Assembly (NCBI RefSeq): GCF_002282855.1
Contig: NZ_NRIR01000003.1
Location: 62,001 to 126,000 of the forward strand
Direction of reading: 5' to 3'
DNA from: Paraferrimonas sedimenticola
GTDB taxonomy: Bacteria > Pseudomonadota > Gammaproteobacteria > Enterobacterales > Shewanellaceae
Length of the DNA stretch: 64,000 bases
This document shows positions 42,751 through 51,842 of this stretch, in pieces. The notes beneath the pieces were generated by a model. It did no database searches. It was not told the origin of the DNA and worked only from the letters and a program-made list of their open reading frames with translations. Position 1 is the stretch's first letter, and each line of letters begins with the position of its first letter. Made by a program: the position numbers and the translations under genes.

Positions 42751-44127
42751 TTAGTCGCGGCCTTCAACAGGGGCGAGAATCGGTAGAATTTTACTGACCT
42801 TGTCAAAAGTCTCTTGGTATTCGGCATTCATTTGCGAGTCGGCAACAATACCGCCACCGGCCCAACAGTACAAAGTTTGCTGCTGAGCGACTAAGGTGCG
42901 AATGCAAATGCTGGTATCCATTTGACCGTCTTGGCTGACGTACCCCAAACTGCCACAGTAAACGCTGCGACGAGAGGGCTCGAGAGCTTCAATGATCTGC
43001 ATAGCGCGTATTTTTGGCGCACCGGTAATCGACCCACCCGGAAAGGCGGCTCGCAGGGCGTCTAACGGCTTCAGTCCTGGCGCTAATTGCGCCTGAATGG
43101 TGCTGACTAAGTGGTGTACTGCTGGAAAGCTCTCAATCGCAAATAGCTTAGTCACTTCAACACTGCCGGGCCCGGCCACTCGCCCAAAGTCGTTTCTGAG
43201 CAGATCCACAATCATCAGATTTTCTGCGCGGTCCTTGTCGGCATTGGCCAATTCGCTGGCCGATGCTTGGTCGGCATCTGGTTCGTCAAAGCGCGGACGA
43301 GTGCCCTTGATGGGTTTGGTCTCAATCCATCCACCTTTGGCCTGAATAAAACGCTCAGGGCTCAACGACAAAATGGCGTGGTCCTCTAGCCGAATGAAGC
43401 CGCCAAAGGGGGCTTGATTGTGCTCTCTTAGGCGCAGATAGACTTCGAACTCATCGCCCTGATAGGCCAACTCGAAGCGTTGAGTTAGGTTAATCTGATA
43501 ACAATCACCGCTGAGTAGGTGCTGTTGAATCTTCTCAAAGCTTTGGTTGTATTGGCTTTGAGTTTGCTGCAGTTGCCATGCGCCGTTGGCACAGAATGGC
43601 GACAGCTTAGGGGCAACCTGTTGCTCTAGCCAACGCGCTCGACTTTGCAGTCCCTGCTCACAGCCGCAGTGTACTAAAGTGAGCGTCTGGAGTTGGTGGT
43701 CCGCAATCAAGGCCCAGTCATACAAACCCACAGCCATATCATAGGTGTCGATGTCGCGTGCCGCGGTGTTTGGCATTTGCTCGCAGTAGCGGCCTAAGTC
43801 GTAACTAAAGTAACCCAAAGAGCCGCCACTAAATGGCAAAGCACTGCTGATGGGTGTTGGGAAATAATCGTTTAACAGTCCTTGCAACAACTCAAACGGG
43901 TCGTCATTGCTGACCTGGCGGCTAGAGTCTTGAGTAATTCTGCTTTCACCATCTTTACTGACCAAAGTCGCCAGCGGGTCCGCCACAATAATATCGTAGC
44001 GGGCATCCATGTGCTTGGCGTTTGACGAATCTAACAACATGGCCCAAGGCAGGTGCGCCAGTTTGGCAAACCATTCCAGAGGTTGCTCGGGCCATTTGAG
44101 TGATAGCTGATGTATAAGGTTACTCAT
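42751..44127 (-). CDS. pabB: Aminodeoxychorismate synthase component I
   Basis: A 458-residue chorismate-binding enzyme: GDCYQINLTQRFELAYQGDE, RFIQAKGGWIETKPIKGTRP with the PIKGTRPR lysine motif typical of PabB, ENLMIVDLLRNDFGRVAGPG, and FPGGSITGAPKIRAMQIIEA. PabB makes aminodeoxychorismate from chorismate and ammonia supplied by PabA, the first step to p-aminobenzoate and folate. Divergent from the class I fumarase gene; followed by DUF2164. Confidence 0.94.
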   Translation of the reverse strand: MSNLIHQLSLKWPEQPLEWFAKLAHLPWAMLLDSSNAKHMDARYDIIVADPLATLVSKDGESRITQDSSRQVSNDDPFELLQGLLNDYFPTPISSALPFSGGSLGYFSYDLGRYCEQMPNTAARDIDTYDMAVGLYDWALIADHQLQTLTLVHCGCEQGLQSRARWLEQQVAPKLSPFCANGAWQLQQTQSQYNQSFEKIQQHLLSGDCYQINLTQRFELAYQGDEFEVYLRLREHNQAPFGGFIRLEDHAILSLSPERFIQAKGGWIETKPIKGTRPRFDEPDADQASASELANADKDRAENLMIVDLLRNDFGRVAGPGSVEVTKLFAIESFPAVHHLVSTIQAQLAPGLKPLDALRAAFPGGSITGAPKIRAMQIIEALEPSRRSVYCGSLGYVSQDGQMDTSICIRTLVAQQQTLYCWAGGGIVADSQMNAEYQETFDKVSKILPILAPVEGRD

Positions 44128-44254
44128 AAGGGATTGTTAGTTTAGCGATTCGCCCTAGTCTAGCGGGGTGCAAAAGCGTATCATACTCGCCGATAAGGAT
44201 TAACCGCATAACGATAAAAATCGTCTTAGGTAAGGGCGATAGAAGGAGTAGACA

Positions 44255-45766
44255 ATGAGTGTCATAAAAAAAGCGGATTTTATCGACAGTATCGAAGATT
44301 CCCTACAGTACATTTCTTACTACCACCCGAAAGATTTCATCGATGCGATGGCGGATGCCTATGAGCGCGAGCAAAGTGCCGCTGCCAAAGACGCCATTGC
44401 TCAGATCCTGATTAACTCGCGCATGTCGGCTGAAGGCAAGCGTCCACTGTGTCAGGACACTGGGATTGTTACCTGTTTTGTAAAGATCGGCATGAACGTT
44501 CAATGGGACAGCGACATGACGGTTCAAGAGATGGTGGACGAGGGCGTTCGCCGCGCCTACAACAACCCAGATAATCCTCTGCGCGCGTCAATCGTGGCCG
44601 ACCCGGCCGGAAAGCGCAAGAACACCAAAGACAACACCCCAGCCGTTGTACACCAAGAGCTGGTGGCTGGCGATAGCGTTGAAGTGATGATCGCGGCTAA
44701 AGGCGGCGGTTCTGAGAATAAATCCAAAATGGTGATGCTAAACCCATCAGATGACGTAGCCGAATGGGTTGAGAAAACCCTACCGACCATGGGTGCCGGC
44801 TGGTGTCCACCGGGCATGTTGGGTATTGGCATCGGTGGTACTGCCGAGAAAGCCGCGGTCATGGCCAAAGAGTCGCTAATGGAGCCGTGTAATATTCACG
44901 AGTTGCAACAAGCGGGTGCCAAGACCACCGAAGACGAGCTGCGTCTTGAGATTTTCGACCGCTGTAACAAGACCGGCATTGGTGCTCAGGGCCTAGGTGG
45001 TGTCACTACCGTGTTGGATATCAAAGTGAAAACCGCACCAACTCACGCCGCCTCTAAGCCGGTTGTGATGATCCCTAACTGTGCCGCCACTCGTCACGTA
45101 CATTTTCATCTTCACGGCGATGGCCCAGCCGAGCTGGCACCGCCGAGTCTGGACGATTGGCCGAAAATCACCTGGGAAGTGGGCGAAAGCGTTCGTCGAG
45201 TCAATTTAGACGCGATCACTCAAGAAGAAATTCAAGAGTGGAAGAGTGGCGATACTCTGTTGTTATCCGGAAAGATTTTGACCGGACGCGACGCCGCTCA
45301 CAAACGCATTCAAGGCCTATTAAAATCCGGCGAAGGCTTGCCTGAAGGCGTCGATTTCAATGGTAAGTTTATTTACTATGTAGGCCCTGTTGATCCTGTA
45401 GGAGATGAAGTTGTCGGCCCTGCCGGACCAACCACATCCACCCGTATGGATAAATTTACTGACATGATGCTTGAGCAAACCGGCCTTATGGGCATGATTG
45501 GCAAAGCTGAGCGCGGTCCTGCAACTGTAGAAAGCATCAAACAACACAAAGCGGTATACCTAATGGCGGTAGGCGGCGCAGCTTATCTGGTAGCGAAAGC
45601 GATTAAGAAATCACGCGTGGTTGCCTTTGAAGACCTAGGTATGGAAGCGATTTACGAATTTGAAGTCAAAGACATGCCAGTGACGGTGGCTGTGGATTCT
45701 GACGGGGTGAATGCCCACGATACAGGACCGGCCATCTGGAAAGTGAATTTGGCCAACGCACAATAA
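44255..45766 (+). CDS. Class I fumarate hydratase (4Fe-4S)
   Basis: A 503-residue single-chain class I fumarase. Iron-sulfur cysteines are Cys66 (PLCQDTGIV), Cys184 (GWCPPGMLGIGIGGT) and Cys276 (PNCAATRH), at the spacing of FumA. TTTVLDIKVKTAPTHAA and the C-terminal domain (YVGPVDPVGDEVVGPAGPTT, MIGKAERGPATVESIKQHKA) follow. It interconverts fumarate and malate in the TCA cycle; the cluster makes it oxygen-sensitive. The next gene, an S9 peptidase, is 17 bases downstream. Confidence 0.95.
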   Translation: MSVIKKADFIDSIEDSLQYISYYHPKDFIDAMADAYEREQSAAAKDAIAQILINSRMSAEGKRPLCQDTGIVTCFVKIGMNVQWDSDMTVQEMVDEGVRRAYNNPDNPLRASIVADPAGKRKNTKDNTPAVVHQELVAGDSVEVMIAAKGGGSENKSKMVMLNPSDDVAEWVEKTLPTMGAGWCPPGMLGIGIGGTAEKAAVMAKESLMEPCNIHELQQAGAKTTEDELRLEIFDRCNKTGIGAQGLGGVTTVLDIKVKTAPTHAASKPVVMIPNCAATRHVHFHLHGDGPAELAPPSLDDWPKITWEVGESVRRVNLDAITQEEIQEWKSGDTLLLSGKILTGRDAAHKRIQGLLKSGEGLPEGVDFNGKFIYYVGPVDPVGDEVVGPAGPTTSTRMDKFTDMMLEQTGLMGMIGKAERGPATVESIKQHKAVYLMAVGGAAYLVAKAIKKSRVVAFEDLGMEAIYEFEVKDMPVTVAVDSDGVNAHDTGPAIWKVNLANAQ

Positions 45767-45783
45767 GAAATAGAGATAGTTAC

Positions 45784-47865
45784 ATGCAACTAAAAACCAT
45801 CACTAGCGCATTGCTGGCACTAAGTGTCAGTGGTGTTGCCTTGGCAGAGACCCCAGCTGCTACCGAGACCGCTGCCGAAAAGCGTCCGTTTAACGTACGC
45901 GACTTGGCGCGACTGAACAAGCTGCACTCAGCGGCAGTTAGCCCAGACGGCTCACAAGTTATCTATGCGGTAACTCTAGTGGAAGCCGACGGCGCCAAAG
46001 AGTCGAACTTGTACGCTTTGTCGTTAAGTGACGAAAACGCTCAGCCAGAGCAGCTAACCCACAATGCCGCCACCGAGCATCAGGTGCGTTTCGCCCCTGA
46101 CGGTAAAAGCATTTACTTTTTGAGCGCGCGCTCTGGCTCAAGCCAGTTGTGGCATTTGCCGCTGACCGGTGGCGAAGCCCGCCAAGTGAGTGAACTACCG
46201 CTTGACGTTGAAGGCTACAAGCTATCGAGCGATGGTCAGCAAGTGGTTTTGAACATGCGCGTCTTCCCAGACTGCGACAGCCTTAAGTGCAGCGCTGATC
46301 GCATCGAGTCTAACAAAGTCAAGAAAACCTCAGGCGAGGTTTACGAGCAGCTGATGGTTCGTCATTGGGATACTTGGGGCGATCACACTCGCAGCCACCT
46401 GTTTGTTGGCGGCATTAATGACAAAGGCCTGCTAGGCGAGCTAGTCGATGTAACCGCTGGCATGGACACCGAAACCCCACCACTGCCGTTTTCTGGCATG
46501 GAAGAGGTGACCTTCACTCCAGACGGTAAGCACATTGTCTACAGTGCCAAAGCACCGAGCAAAGACCAAGCTTGGACCACTAACTACGATTTGTTCCAAG
46601 TGCCGGTTGGTGGTGGTGAAACCCAAAACCTAACCGAGGCTAATAAGGCGTGGGATTCCCACCCAACTTTCTCGCCAGACGGCCGCTACATGGCCTACAC
46701 AGCGATGAAACGCCCAGGATTTGAAGCGGACCGCAACGCCATCATGTTGCGTGATACCGTGACCGGACAAACCAAAGAAGTGGCTCCCCTGTGGGATCGC
46801 AGCGCGCGTTCGCTGACTTTTGGAAGCGACAGCCGCACCTTGTACGTGACTGCACAAGATGTGGGTCAGGTGTCTATCTTTGCGGTTAACACTCAGTTTG
46901 GCGACATTGTTCCAGTGCTGCAGGAAGGTTCTGCCAGCATTATCGGCCAAGCCGGTGACAAACTGGTGTACAACCTTAAAACCCTAATTGAGCCAGGTGA
47001 TTTGCACATCATTGGCACCGATGGTTTTGGCCAGCGTCGTTTGACTTCGGTTAACCAAGACAAGCTAAAAGATATCGAATTCACCGAGTTCGAGCAGTTC
47101 ACCTTTAAAGGCTGGAACAACGAGACCGTTCACGGCTACTGGCTCAAGCCTTACGACTTTAAAGAGGGTGAGAAGTACCCAATTGCCTTCTTGGTACACG
47201 GTGGTCCTCAGGGCTCGTTTGGTAATAGCTTCAGTGGTCGTTGGAATCCACAATTATGGGCCGCTGCAGGCTACGGTGTGGTGATGATCGATTTCCACGG
47301 CTCTACCGGTTACGGTCAGGCCTTCACCGACTCAATCTCGAAAGACTGGGGCGGCAAGCCACTAGAAGACCTGCAAAAAGGTTTTGACGCCGTGGTTAAG
47401 CAGCAGAAGTGGTTAGACTCAGAGCGCACTTGTGCCCTAGGCGCCTCCTATGGCGGTTACATGATGAACTGGATCCAGGGTAACTGGAGCGAGCGTTTTG
47501 ATTGTTTGGTGAATCACGCCGGTCTGTTTGATATGCGCTCTATGTACTATGTCACCGAAGAGCTGTGGTTCCCAGAGTTCGAGTTTGGTGGTCAGTACCA
47601 CGAAAACAAAGAGCTGTACGAGAAGTTCAATCCTGTGAACTACGTAGAGAACTGGAAGACACCTATGCTAGTCATTCACGGTGAAAAAGACTTCCGCGTA
47701 CCATACGGCCAAGGCCTAGCGGCGTTTGGTTACATGCAGCGCAATAACATTCCTTCGAAGTTGCTGATGTTCCCAGATGAGAACCACTGGATCCTAAATC
47801 AAGACAACTTAATCCTTTGGTACGACAATGTACTGGATTGGATGGGGCAGTGGACTGCTAAGTAG
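45784..47865 (+). CDS. Exported S9-family prolyl oligopeptidase-type peptidase
   Basis: A 693-residue precursor: signal peptide SVSGVALA, then a beta-propeller (SAAVSPDGSQVIYAVTLV, HQVRFAPDGKSIYFLSARSG, VTFTPDGKHIVYSAKAPSKD) to about residue 420 and an alpha/beta-hydrolase domain. The catalytic triad is Ser555 in LGASYGGYMMNW, Asp in HGEKDFRVPYGQ and His in FPDENHWIL. The layout is that of dipeptidyl-peptidase 5 / acylaminoacyl peptidase-like enzymes, exported to the periplasm for peptide breakdown. A strong terminator follows. Confidence 0.92.
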   Translation: MQLKTITSALLALSVSGVALAETPAATETAAEKRPFNVRDLARLNKLHSAAVSPDGSQVIYAVTLVEADGAKESNLYALSLSDENAQPEQLTHNAATEHQVRFAPDGKSIYFLSARSGSSQLWHLPLTGGEARQVSELPLDVEGYKLSSDGQQVVLNMRVFPDCDSLKCSADRIESNKVKKTSGEVYEQLMVRHWDTWGDHTRSHLFVGGINDKGLLGELVDVTAGMDTETPPLPFSGMEEVTFTPDGKHIVYSAKAPSKDQAWTTNYDLFQVPVGGGETQNLTEANKAWDSHPTFSPDGRYMAYTAMKRPGFEADRNAIMLRDTVTGQTKEVAPLWDRSARSLTFGSDSRTLYVTAQDVGQVSIFAVNTQFGDIVPVLQEGSASIIGQAGDKLVYNLKTLIEPGDLHIIGTDGFGQRRLTSVNQDKLKDIEFTEFEQFTFKGWNNETVHGYWLKPYDFKEGEKYPIAFLVHGGPQGSFGNSFSGRWNPQLWAAAGYGVVMIDFHGSTGYGQAFTDSISKDWGGKPLEDLQKGFDAVVKQQKWLDSERTCALGASYGGYMMNWIQGNWSERFDCLVNHAGLFDMRSMYYVTEELWFPEFEFGGQYHENKELYEKFNPVNYVENWKTPMLVIHGEKDFRVPYGQGLAAFGYMQRNNIPSKLLMFPDENHWILNQDNLILWYDNVLDWMGQWTAK

Positions 47866-47883
47866 TTCTAGACGCTATAAAAC

Positions 47884-47912
47884 AAACGGCTCACTAAGGT
47901 GAGCCGTTTTTT
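47884..47912 (+). terminator. Terminator after the S9 peptidase
   Basis: AAACGGCTCAC pairs with GTGAGCCGTTT around a four-base loop, followed by further T. Confidence 0.92.
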
Positions 47913-48099
47913 GTGGGAGTGTGAAAAAACCAACTATAGTGTTGTCAGGAATAGCGGCTTACGTTACTCAGATCACAGATTAGTTTTTCTAATTAATTAT
48001 GTGTCTCTGAAGCATAAAAATTTCACTTTGTCGGCTTTGTCTTCTGGGGTAAAGTAGCGCCGAATTTTAGTGGGCGGTATTTGAATAGGATTTGGCACC

Positions 48100-48735
48100 T
48101 TGGACTTCACTATTTACTTAAAGTTTTTCTTGGGCTTATTGGCGATCATCAATCCGGTTGGTCTGTTGCCTGTATTCGTTGGATTAACCAGTTCTCAAAA
48201 TGACGCTGAGCGCAACCAGACCAGTAACGTAGCTAACCTAGCGGTAGTTATCATTCTGCTGGTAACACTTGTGGCTGGTGAGATGATTTTGCAGCTGTTT
48301 AGTATTTCGATTCCAGCGTTTCGAATCGCAGGTGGCGTTCTTATTGCCATCATTGCGCTGTCGATGCTGCAAGGTAAGTTGGGTGAGGTTAAAAGCAACC
48401 AAGAAGAAAACCGCGAGTTTGCAGCTCGTGAGTCGGTGGCTGTGGTTCCATTGGCGTTGCCCTTAATGGCAGGGCCTGGTGCGATTTCATCTGTGATTGT
48501 GTATTCGGCGCAGTATCCGGGTTGGCTAGATAAGCTGGGTATGGGCTTAGCGGTAATCGCGTTTGGTATCGTAAGTTGGACTTTGTTTCGCAGCGCCCCC
48601 ATTTTGTTCAAAATGCTGGGCAAAACCGGGATCAACGTGATCACCCGTATTATGGGTCTCATCATGCTTGCTATCAGTATCGAAATACTGGCAGCTGGAG
48701 TTAAAGGTCTGTTCCCTGGATTGGCCGGTGGCTAA
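48100..48735 (+). CDS. MarC/UPF0056-family integral membrane protein
   Basis: A 211-residue protein with six membrane helices of the MarC/YchE family: LKFFLGLLAIINPVGLLPVF with the conserved NPVG, AGGVLIAIIALSMLQGKLG, VPLALPLMAGPGAISSVIVY with the second conserved PLMAGPG. The two half-repeats have the shape of an inverted-repeat transporter. The start is TTG at 48100 behind AGGATTTGGC. Substrate unknown. Confidence 0.88.
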   Translation: MDFTIYLKFFLGLLAIINPVGLLPVFVGLTSSQNDAERNQTSNVANLAVVIILLVTLVAGEMILQLFSISIPAFRIAGGVLIAIIALSMLQGKLGEVKSNQEENREFAARESVAVVPLALPLMAGPGAISSVIVYSAQYPGWLDKLGMGLAVIAFGIVSWTLFRSAPILFKMLGKTGINVITRIMGLIMLAISIEILAAGVKGLFPGLAGG

Positions 48736-48824
48736 TCGTCACGAGAGCGCATTAGCCACAATCCGGTGACCAATATTACCAACGCTGGGATGACGTAATT
48801 TAAACTGAGTTCTAAACCGAACAT
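48732..48824 (-). CDS. Candidate 30-residue single-helix membrane protein
   Basis: Reading leftward from ATG at 48824: MFGLELSLNYVIPALVILVT, followed by GLWLMRSRDD and TAG. The ATG is preceded by AAGGAAGCAGTT, an excellent ribosome site at normal spacing. The centre forms one membrane helix with a basic end. Its stop overlaps the 3' end of the MarC-family gene on the other strand by four bases. Proteins this small are often missed by gene finders. Expression is not shown. Confidence 0.45.
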   Translation of the reverse strand: MFGLELSLNYVIPALVILVTGLWLMRSRDD

Positions 48825-49043
48825 AACTGCTTCCTTGTTTGAGCCTGTTCAGATTAGCACTGGAGCTGTTCGAATTAAACTTGGGGCATGTTTGTTGCAG
48901 TTAAATTCGAAAGCATTGTAAAAGTATTAGTAAATAACCAATATAATCAAGCATTTACAAATTTAGGAATGTTTGTTCTGGGCAGCAAATTGGCTACAGT
49001 CTAGCAACCTTGTAATCAATTTGTTGCTGAAAAAGTAATCAAA

Positions 49044-50357
49044 TTAACCTTCGAGCGCACCAAATAACCCTTGGTGCGTTTTTTGTGCAAAAGCATCGGT
49101 CATACCGGCAATGTAGTCGGCTATCACTCTATCGCCACTGCCGCCAGATTCCCGGTGCGCACACCAGCGCTGATACGTGTTGGACGGCAGTAATCGTTGC
49201 GGATCCGATTGCAGCGCGTCAAAGACTTCGACTAACAACTGCTGCCCCTTAAATTCCAATCGCTGAACGTCTAGGCGCTGGATAACATAACCGTACACAA
49301 AACGTTTGAGTACATCTAACGCCTTGGCGTAGGGCGTTGAAAGTTTGGCGTTGTATCGAAGCAATGGGTGCTCAAACTCTGGATGGACTTGCACCGCTGC
49401 AATGGCCGTAATAAAGCCGTTAACTAAGGTACCAATGGCATCCTTACGTTGATAATGATGCTCGCTAAACAGGTCGATGGCTAAGTCGTCAAACAAGTCG
49501 GCTAGCCAAGGCTCTGGACTCTGGCAAAGCTCGCACGACACCTGTTCAACAAAGTCTTCTACGCGAACCAACCCAAGCACAATGGCGTCTTCTAAGTCGT
49601 GCACCGAATAGGCGATATCGTCTGCCAATTCCATAATGGAGCAGTCAAATGACTTGTAACGAGTTTTGCGGTGAGGATAGCTGTTTGAATCCGGTTGATA
49701 ATGCTCAATAAAGCGGTCGCGATCGCCATTGCTAAACGGCGATAAAACCCAATCTAGCGCTTCGGCATCTTCGTTATATACACCTTTTACGCTCACCCAG
49801 TCTTTGGCTTTTAGGAATCTTCCTTTTGGAGTGAGATAGCTGCTCTGATTGACCAGGCTCGACTCTAAGGCTGGGTACTTAAGGACGCCAAGCAGGCTGC
49901 GGCGGGCCAGATTCATGCCATCAGATTTGGTGTAGGGTTCGAGTTTGGTCAGAATCCGAAAAGTTTGACCATTGCCCTCGAAGCCACCTTGTCCTCGCAT
50001 GGCGTAGTTCAATGCCACTTCACCGCCATGACCAAAGGGTGGATGGCCTATATCGTGGGCCAGACACAAGGTTTCGATCAGACCATCGTTGTCGAGTAGG
50101 TCGACCAATTCTGGGTGCTTGAGCTTGAGTTGGGCGCAAATCCCAGTGCCGATTTGCGACACTTCAAGCGAATGGGTGAGGCGGGTACGGTAGAAGTCGT
50201 TTTGACCAACGCCCAGCACTTGGGTTTTGGCTTGAAGGCGGCGAAACGCCGCCGAGTGAAGTACTCGGGCGCGGTCGCGCTGGAAGGGTGACCTATGGTC
50301 TTTGCGTCTCTGCTTATTTTCATCTAAGCGACGTTGATTCCATTCGGCTTCCAGCAT
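49044..50357 (-). CDS. dgt: Deoxyguanosinetriphosphate triphosphohydrolase-like protein
   Basis: A 437-residue HD-domain phosphohydrolase of the dGTPase family: RSPFQRDRARVLHSAAFRRL, QAKTQVLGV near 43-51, THSLEVSQIG with His62, and CLAHDIGHPPFGHGGE with the HD pair at 101-102. The family removes triphosphate from dNTPs. This is the branch called dGTPase-like or type 2 in annotation, not a close match to the E. coli enzyme. It follows the DUF2141 gene by 15 bases on the same strand. Confidence 0.9.
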   Translation of the reverse strand: MLEAEWNQRRLDENKQRRKDHRSPFQRDRARVLHSAAFRRLQAKTQVLGVGQNDFYRTRLTHSLEVSQIGTGICAQLKLKHPELVDLLDNDGLIETLCLAHDIGHPPFGHGGEVALNYAMRGQGGFEGNGQTFRILTKLEPYTKSDGMNLARRSLLGVLKYPALESSLVNQSSYLTPKGRFLKAKDWVSVKGVYNEDAEALDWVLSPFSNGDRDRFIEHYQPDSNSYPHRKTRYKSFDCSIMELADDIAYSVHDLEDAIVLGLVRVEDFVEQVSCELCQSPEPWLADLFDDLAIDLFSEHHYQRKDAIGTLVNGFITAIAAVQVHPEFEHPLLRYNAKLSTPYAKALDVLKRFVYGYVIQRLDVQRLEFKGQQLLVEVFDALQSDPQRLLPSNTYQRWCAHRESGGSGDRVIADYIAGMTDAFAQKTHQGLFGALEG

Positions 50358-50372
50358 GTACCGCTCCTAGTC

Positions 50373-50816
50373 CTAGATAGACACCACATCAAAGGTCTGA
50401 GTTGAATTATTCTCATCAAAGCTAAACTTGGCGTCTTTGTACTTAGGTGGACCCATAGAGCCCTTAGCGTTATTTGAAACACCGACAGGCTCTTTTGGAA
50501 TACCAATCCAGTTGGTGTCTAGCTCGTTGTCACCGTCGCTGTCTTGGTAGGCATAAATCGCGTATTCGCCGTGTGGAAGCTCCACTTGAACGCTTTTGGC
50601 TTCACCGAGTTGCTCAGCGGTGAATACCTGATACAAAGCCATCTTTTCGGTTTCTTCTTCCATCCAATGATCGGCTTCGTTATAGATTTGAATGACCAAG
50701 TCACCCTTGCTGGTATCGATTCCTTCAAGGTTCAAGGTCAGAGTCTCTGCTGCGGCTAGGGATGAAAATCCAAGCGCGCACACAGCGGCTAACAGGTTTC
50801 GGCTCAATGCGTTCAT
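50373..50816 (-). CDS. DUF2141-family exported protein
   Basis: A 147-residue precursor: signal peptide ending SSLAAA, mature DUF2141 pattern (LTLNLEGIDTSKGDLVIQIY, VQVELPHGEYAIYAYQDSDG, DNELDTNWIGIPKEPVGVSN, NAKGSMGPPKYKDAKFSFDE). The fold is a transthyretin-like beta sandwich in the periplasm. Function unknown. Located 15 bases before the dGTPase gene, so both are likely one transcript. Confidence 0.88.
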   Translation of the reverse strand: MNALSRNLLAAVCALGFSSLAAAETLTLNLEGIDTSKGDLVIQIYNEADHWMEEETEKMALYQVFTAEQLGEAKSVQVELPHGEYAIYAYQDSDGDNELDTNWIGIPKEPVGVSNNAKGSMGPPKYKDAKFSFDENNSTQTFDVVSI

Positions 50817-50837
50817 AGTGGTTTCCTTTTTGCTATA

Positions 50838-51605
50838 TCATCGCATGGAAAATTCCATTTCGAATTGATACTTGTCAGGGCGGTACAGTGCGTACAAATG
50901 GTCAATCAGTACACCGCTTTCGTCGTACATAGAACGATCCAATACCAGTAAAGGTTTACCGGCAGGGATATTTAATTGTAGACCTGTGTCCACGTTTGAC
51001 AGAGTGGCAGTCAGTGTCTGCTCGACTTTGTCCAAATTGATACCCATGCGACGAAACAGTTTCAAACGAGTGTGCTTGAGAATGTTCTCCTCGTTGTAAT
51101 CGTCGCCAATTTCTCGAGTCCAACTGACGTAATAGCCAAAAGGTTCGCCGTCGGACTCGCGAACGCGCACCGACCAGTATAGTGATTCGCCTTCTTTGAG
51201 GTCAAAGCGCTTTTGAATGTCTAACGGCGGTACTTTTTTGGCAAACATCAGTGACTTAACCTGAGTTTCCTGCCCCATAATCTGCAGACTCTCGAGCATG
51301 CCACTCAACGGCGCTTGCACTTTTTCTTTGCGGTGCTGATAGGTGACGTGGGAGCCAATGCCGCGTTGGCGGCGAATGTAGCCCTCTTCAGATAACTCAT
51401 CCATGGCGCGTTTGGCGGTAATTCGAGACACGCCAAAGGCCTCGGAAATTTGGTGTTCGGTCGGCATTTTCTCGCCGTGCTCGATGTCGCCTAGCTGAAT
51501 TTTTTCTTTTAAAAACAGATACACCTGATGATACAGAGGCGTGGGAATGTCGTGATTTAGCGCGCTTTTCAGGCGGGGATCTGTCATGACGTCAGTTATA
51601 TTCAT
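50838..51605 (-). CDS. GntR-family regulator, HutC/UTRA subfamily
   Basis: A 255-residue regulator: residues about 15-85 are the winged helix-turn-helix (TPLYHQVYLFLKEKIQLGDI, PTEHQISEAFGVSRITAKRA), and residues about 100-250 are a UTRA effector domain (SLYWSVRVRESDGEPFGYYV, DKVEQTLTATLSNVDTGLQL). I start it at ATG 51605; upstream codons in frame are not family-like. Members sense small metabolites such as urocanate, sugar phosphates or fatty acids; here it is unknown. It is divergent from the membrane-protein gene at 51843, with two palindromes between. Confidence 0.88.
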   Translation of the reverse strand: MNITDVMTDPRLKSALNHDIPTPLYHQVYLFLKEKIQLGDIEHGEKMPTEHQISEAFGVSRITAKRAMDELSEEGYIRRQRGIGSHVTYQHRKEKVQAPLSGMLESLQIMGQETQVKSLMFAKKVPPLDIQKRFDLKEGESLYWSVRVRESDGEPFGYYVSWTREIGDDYNEENILKHTRLKLFRRMGINLDKVEQTLTATLSNVDTGLQLNIPAGKPLLVLDRSMYDESGVLIDHLYALYRPDKYQFEMEFSMR

Positions 51606-51721
51606 AGCGACCTTTTTGTTATTTGTATCGTACTTAGCGCAGTCAAAATGAAGCCAGATAAATGCGCGACTGCTTCTGAGATAAGGCATCTGACCATTAG
51701 ATCGGATGGTAACATAGTCTC

Positions 51722-51756
51722 TTGTCATATCAATAGGACAAATTGACTAGTGTCAA
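51722..51756. promoter_or_regulatory. Two palindromes in the GntR divergent promoter
   Basis: TTGTC-atatcaatag-GACAA (51722-51741) and TTGAC-tagt-GTCAA (51743-51756) are inverted repeats lying back to back upstream of the GntR gene. The TTG(T/A)C arms are alike. Candidate operators for autoregulation or for control of the divergent gene. Confidence 0.5.
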
Positions 51757-51842
51757 TGCGGTTTGGGAAAGCCCCCCTCTAGACTAGCTGTAACTATGTA
51801 AAGTGCCGCAAAGAGCACTTCTACCAAGACTTGTGAGGGTGC

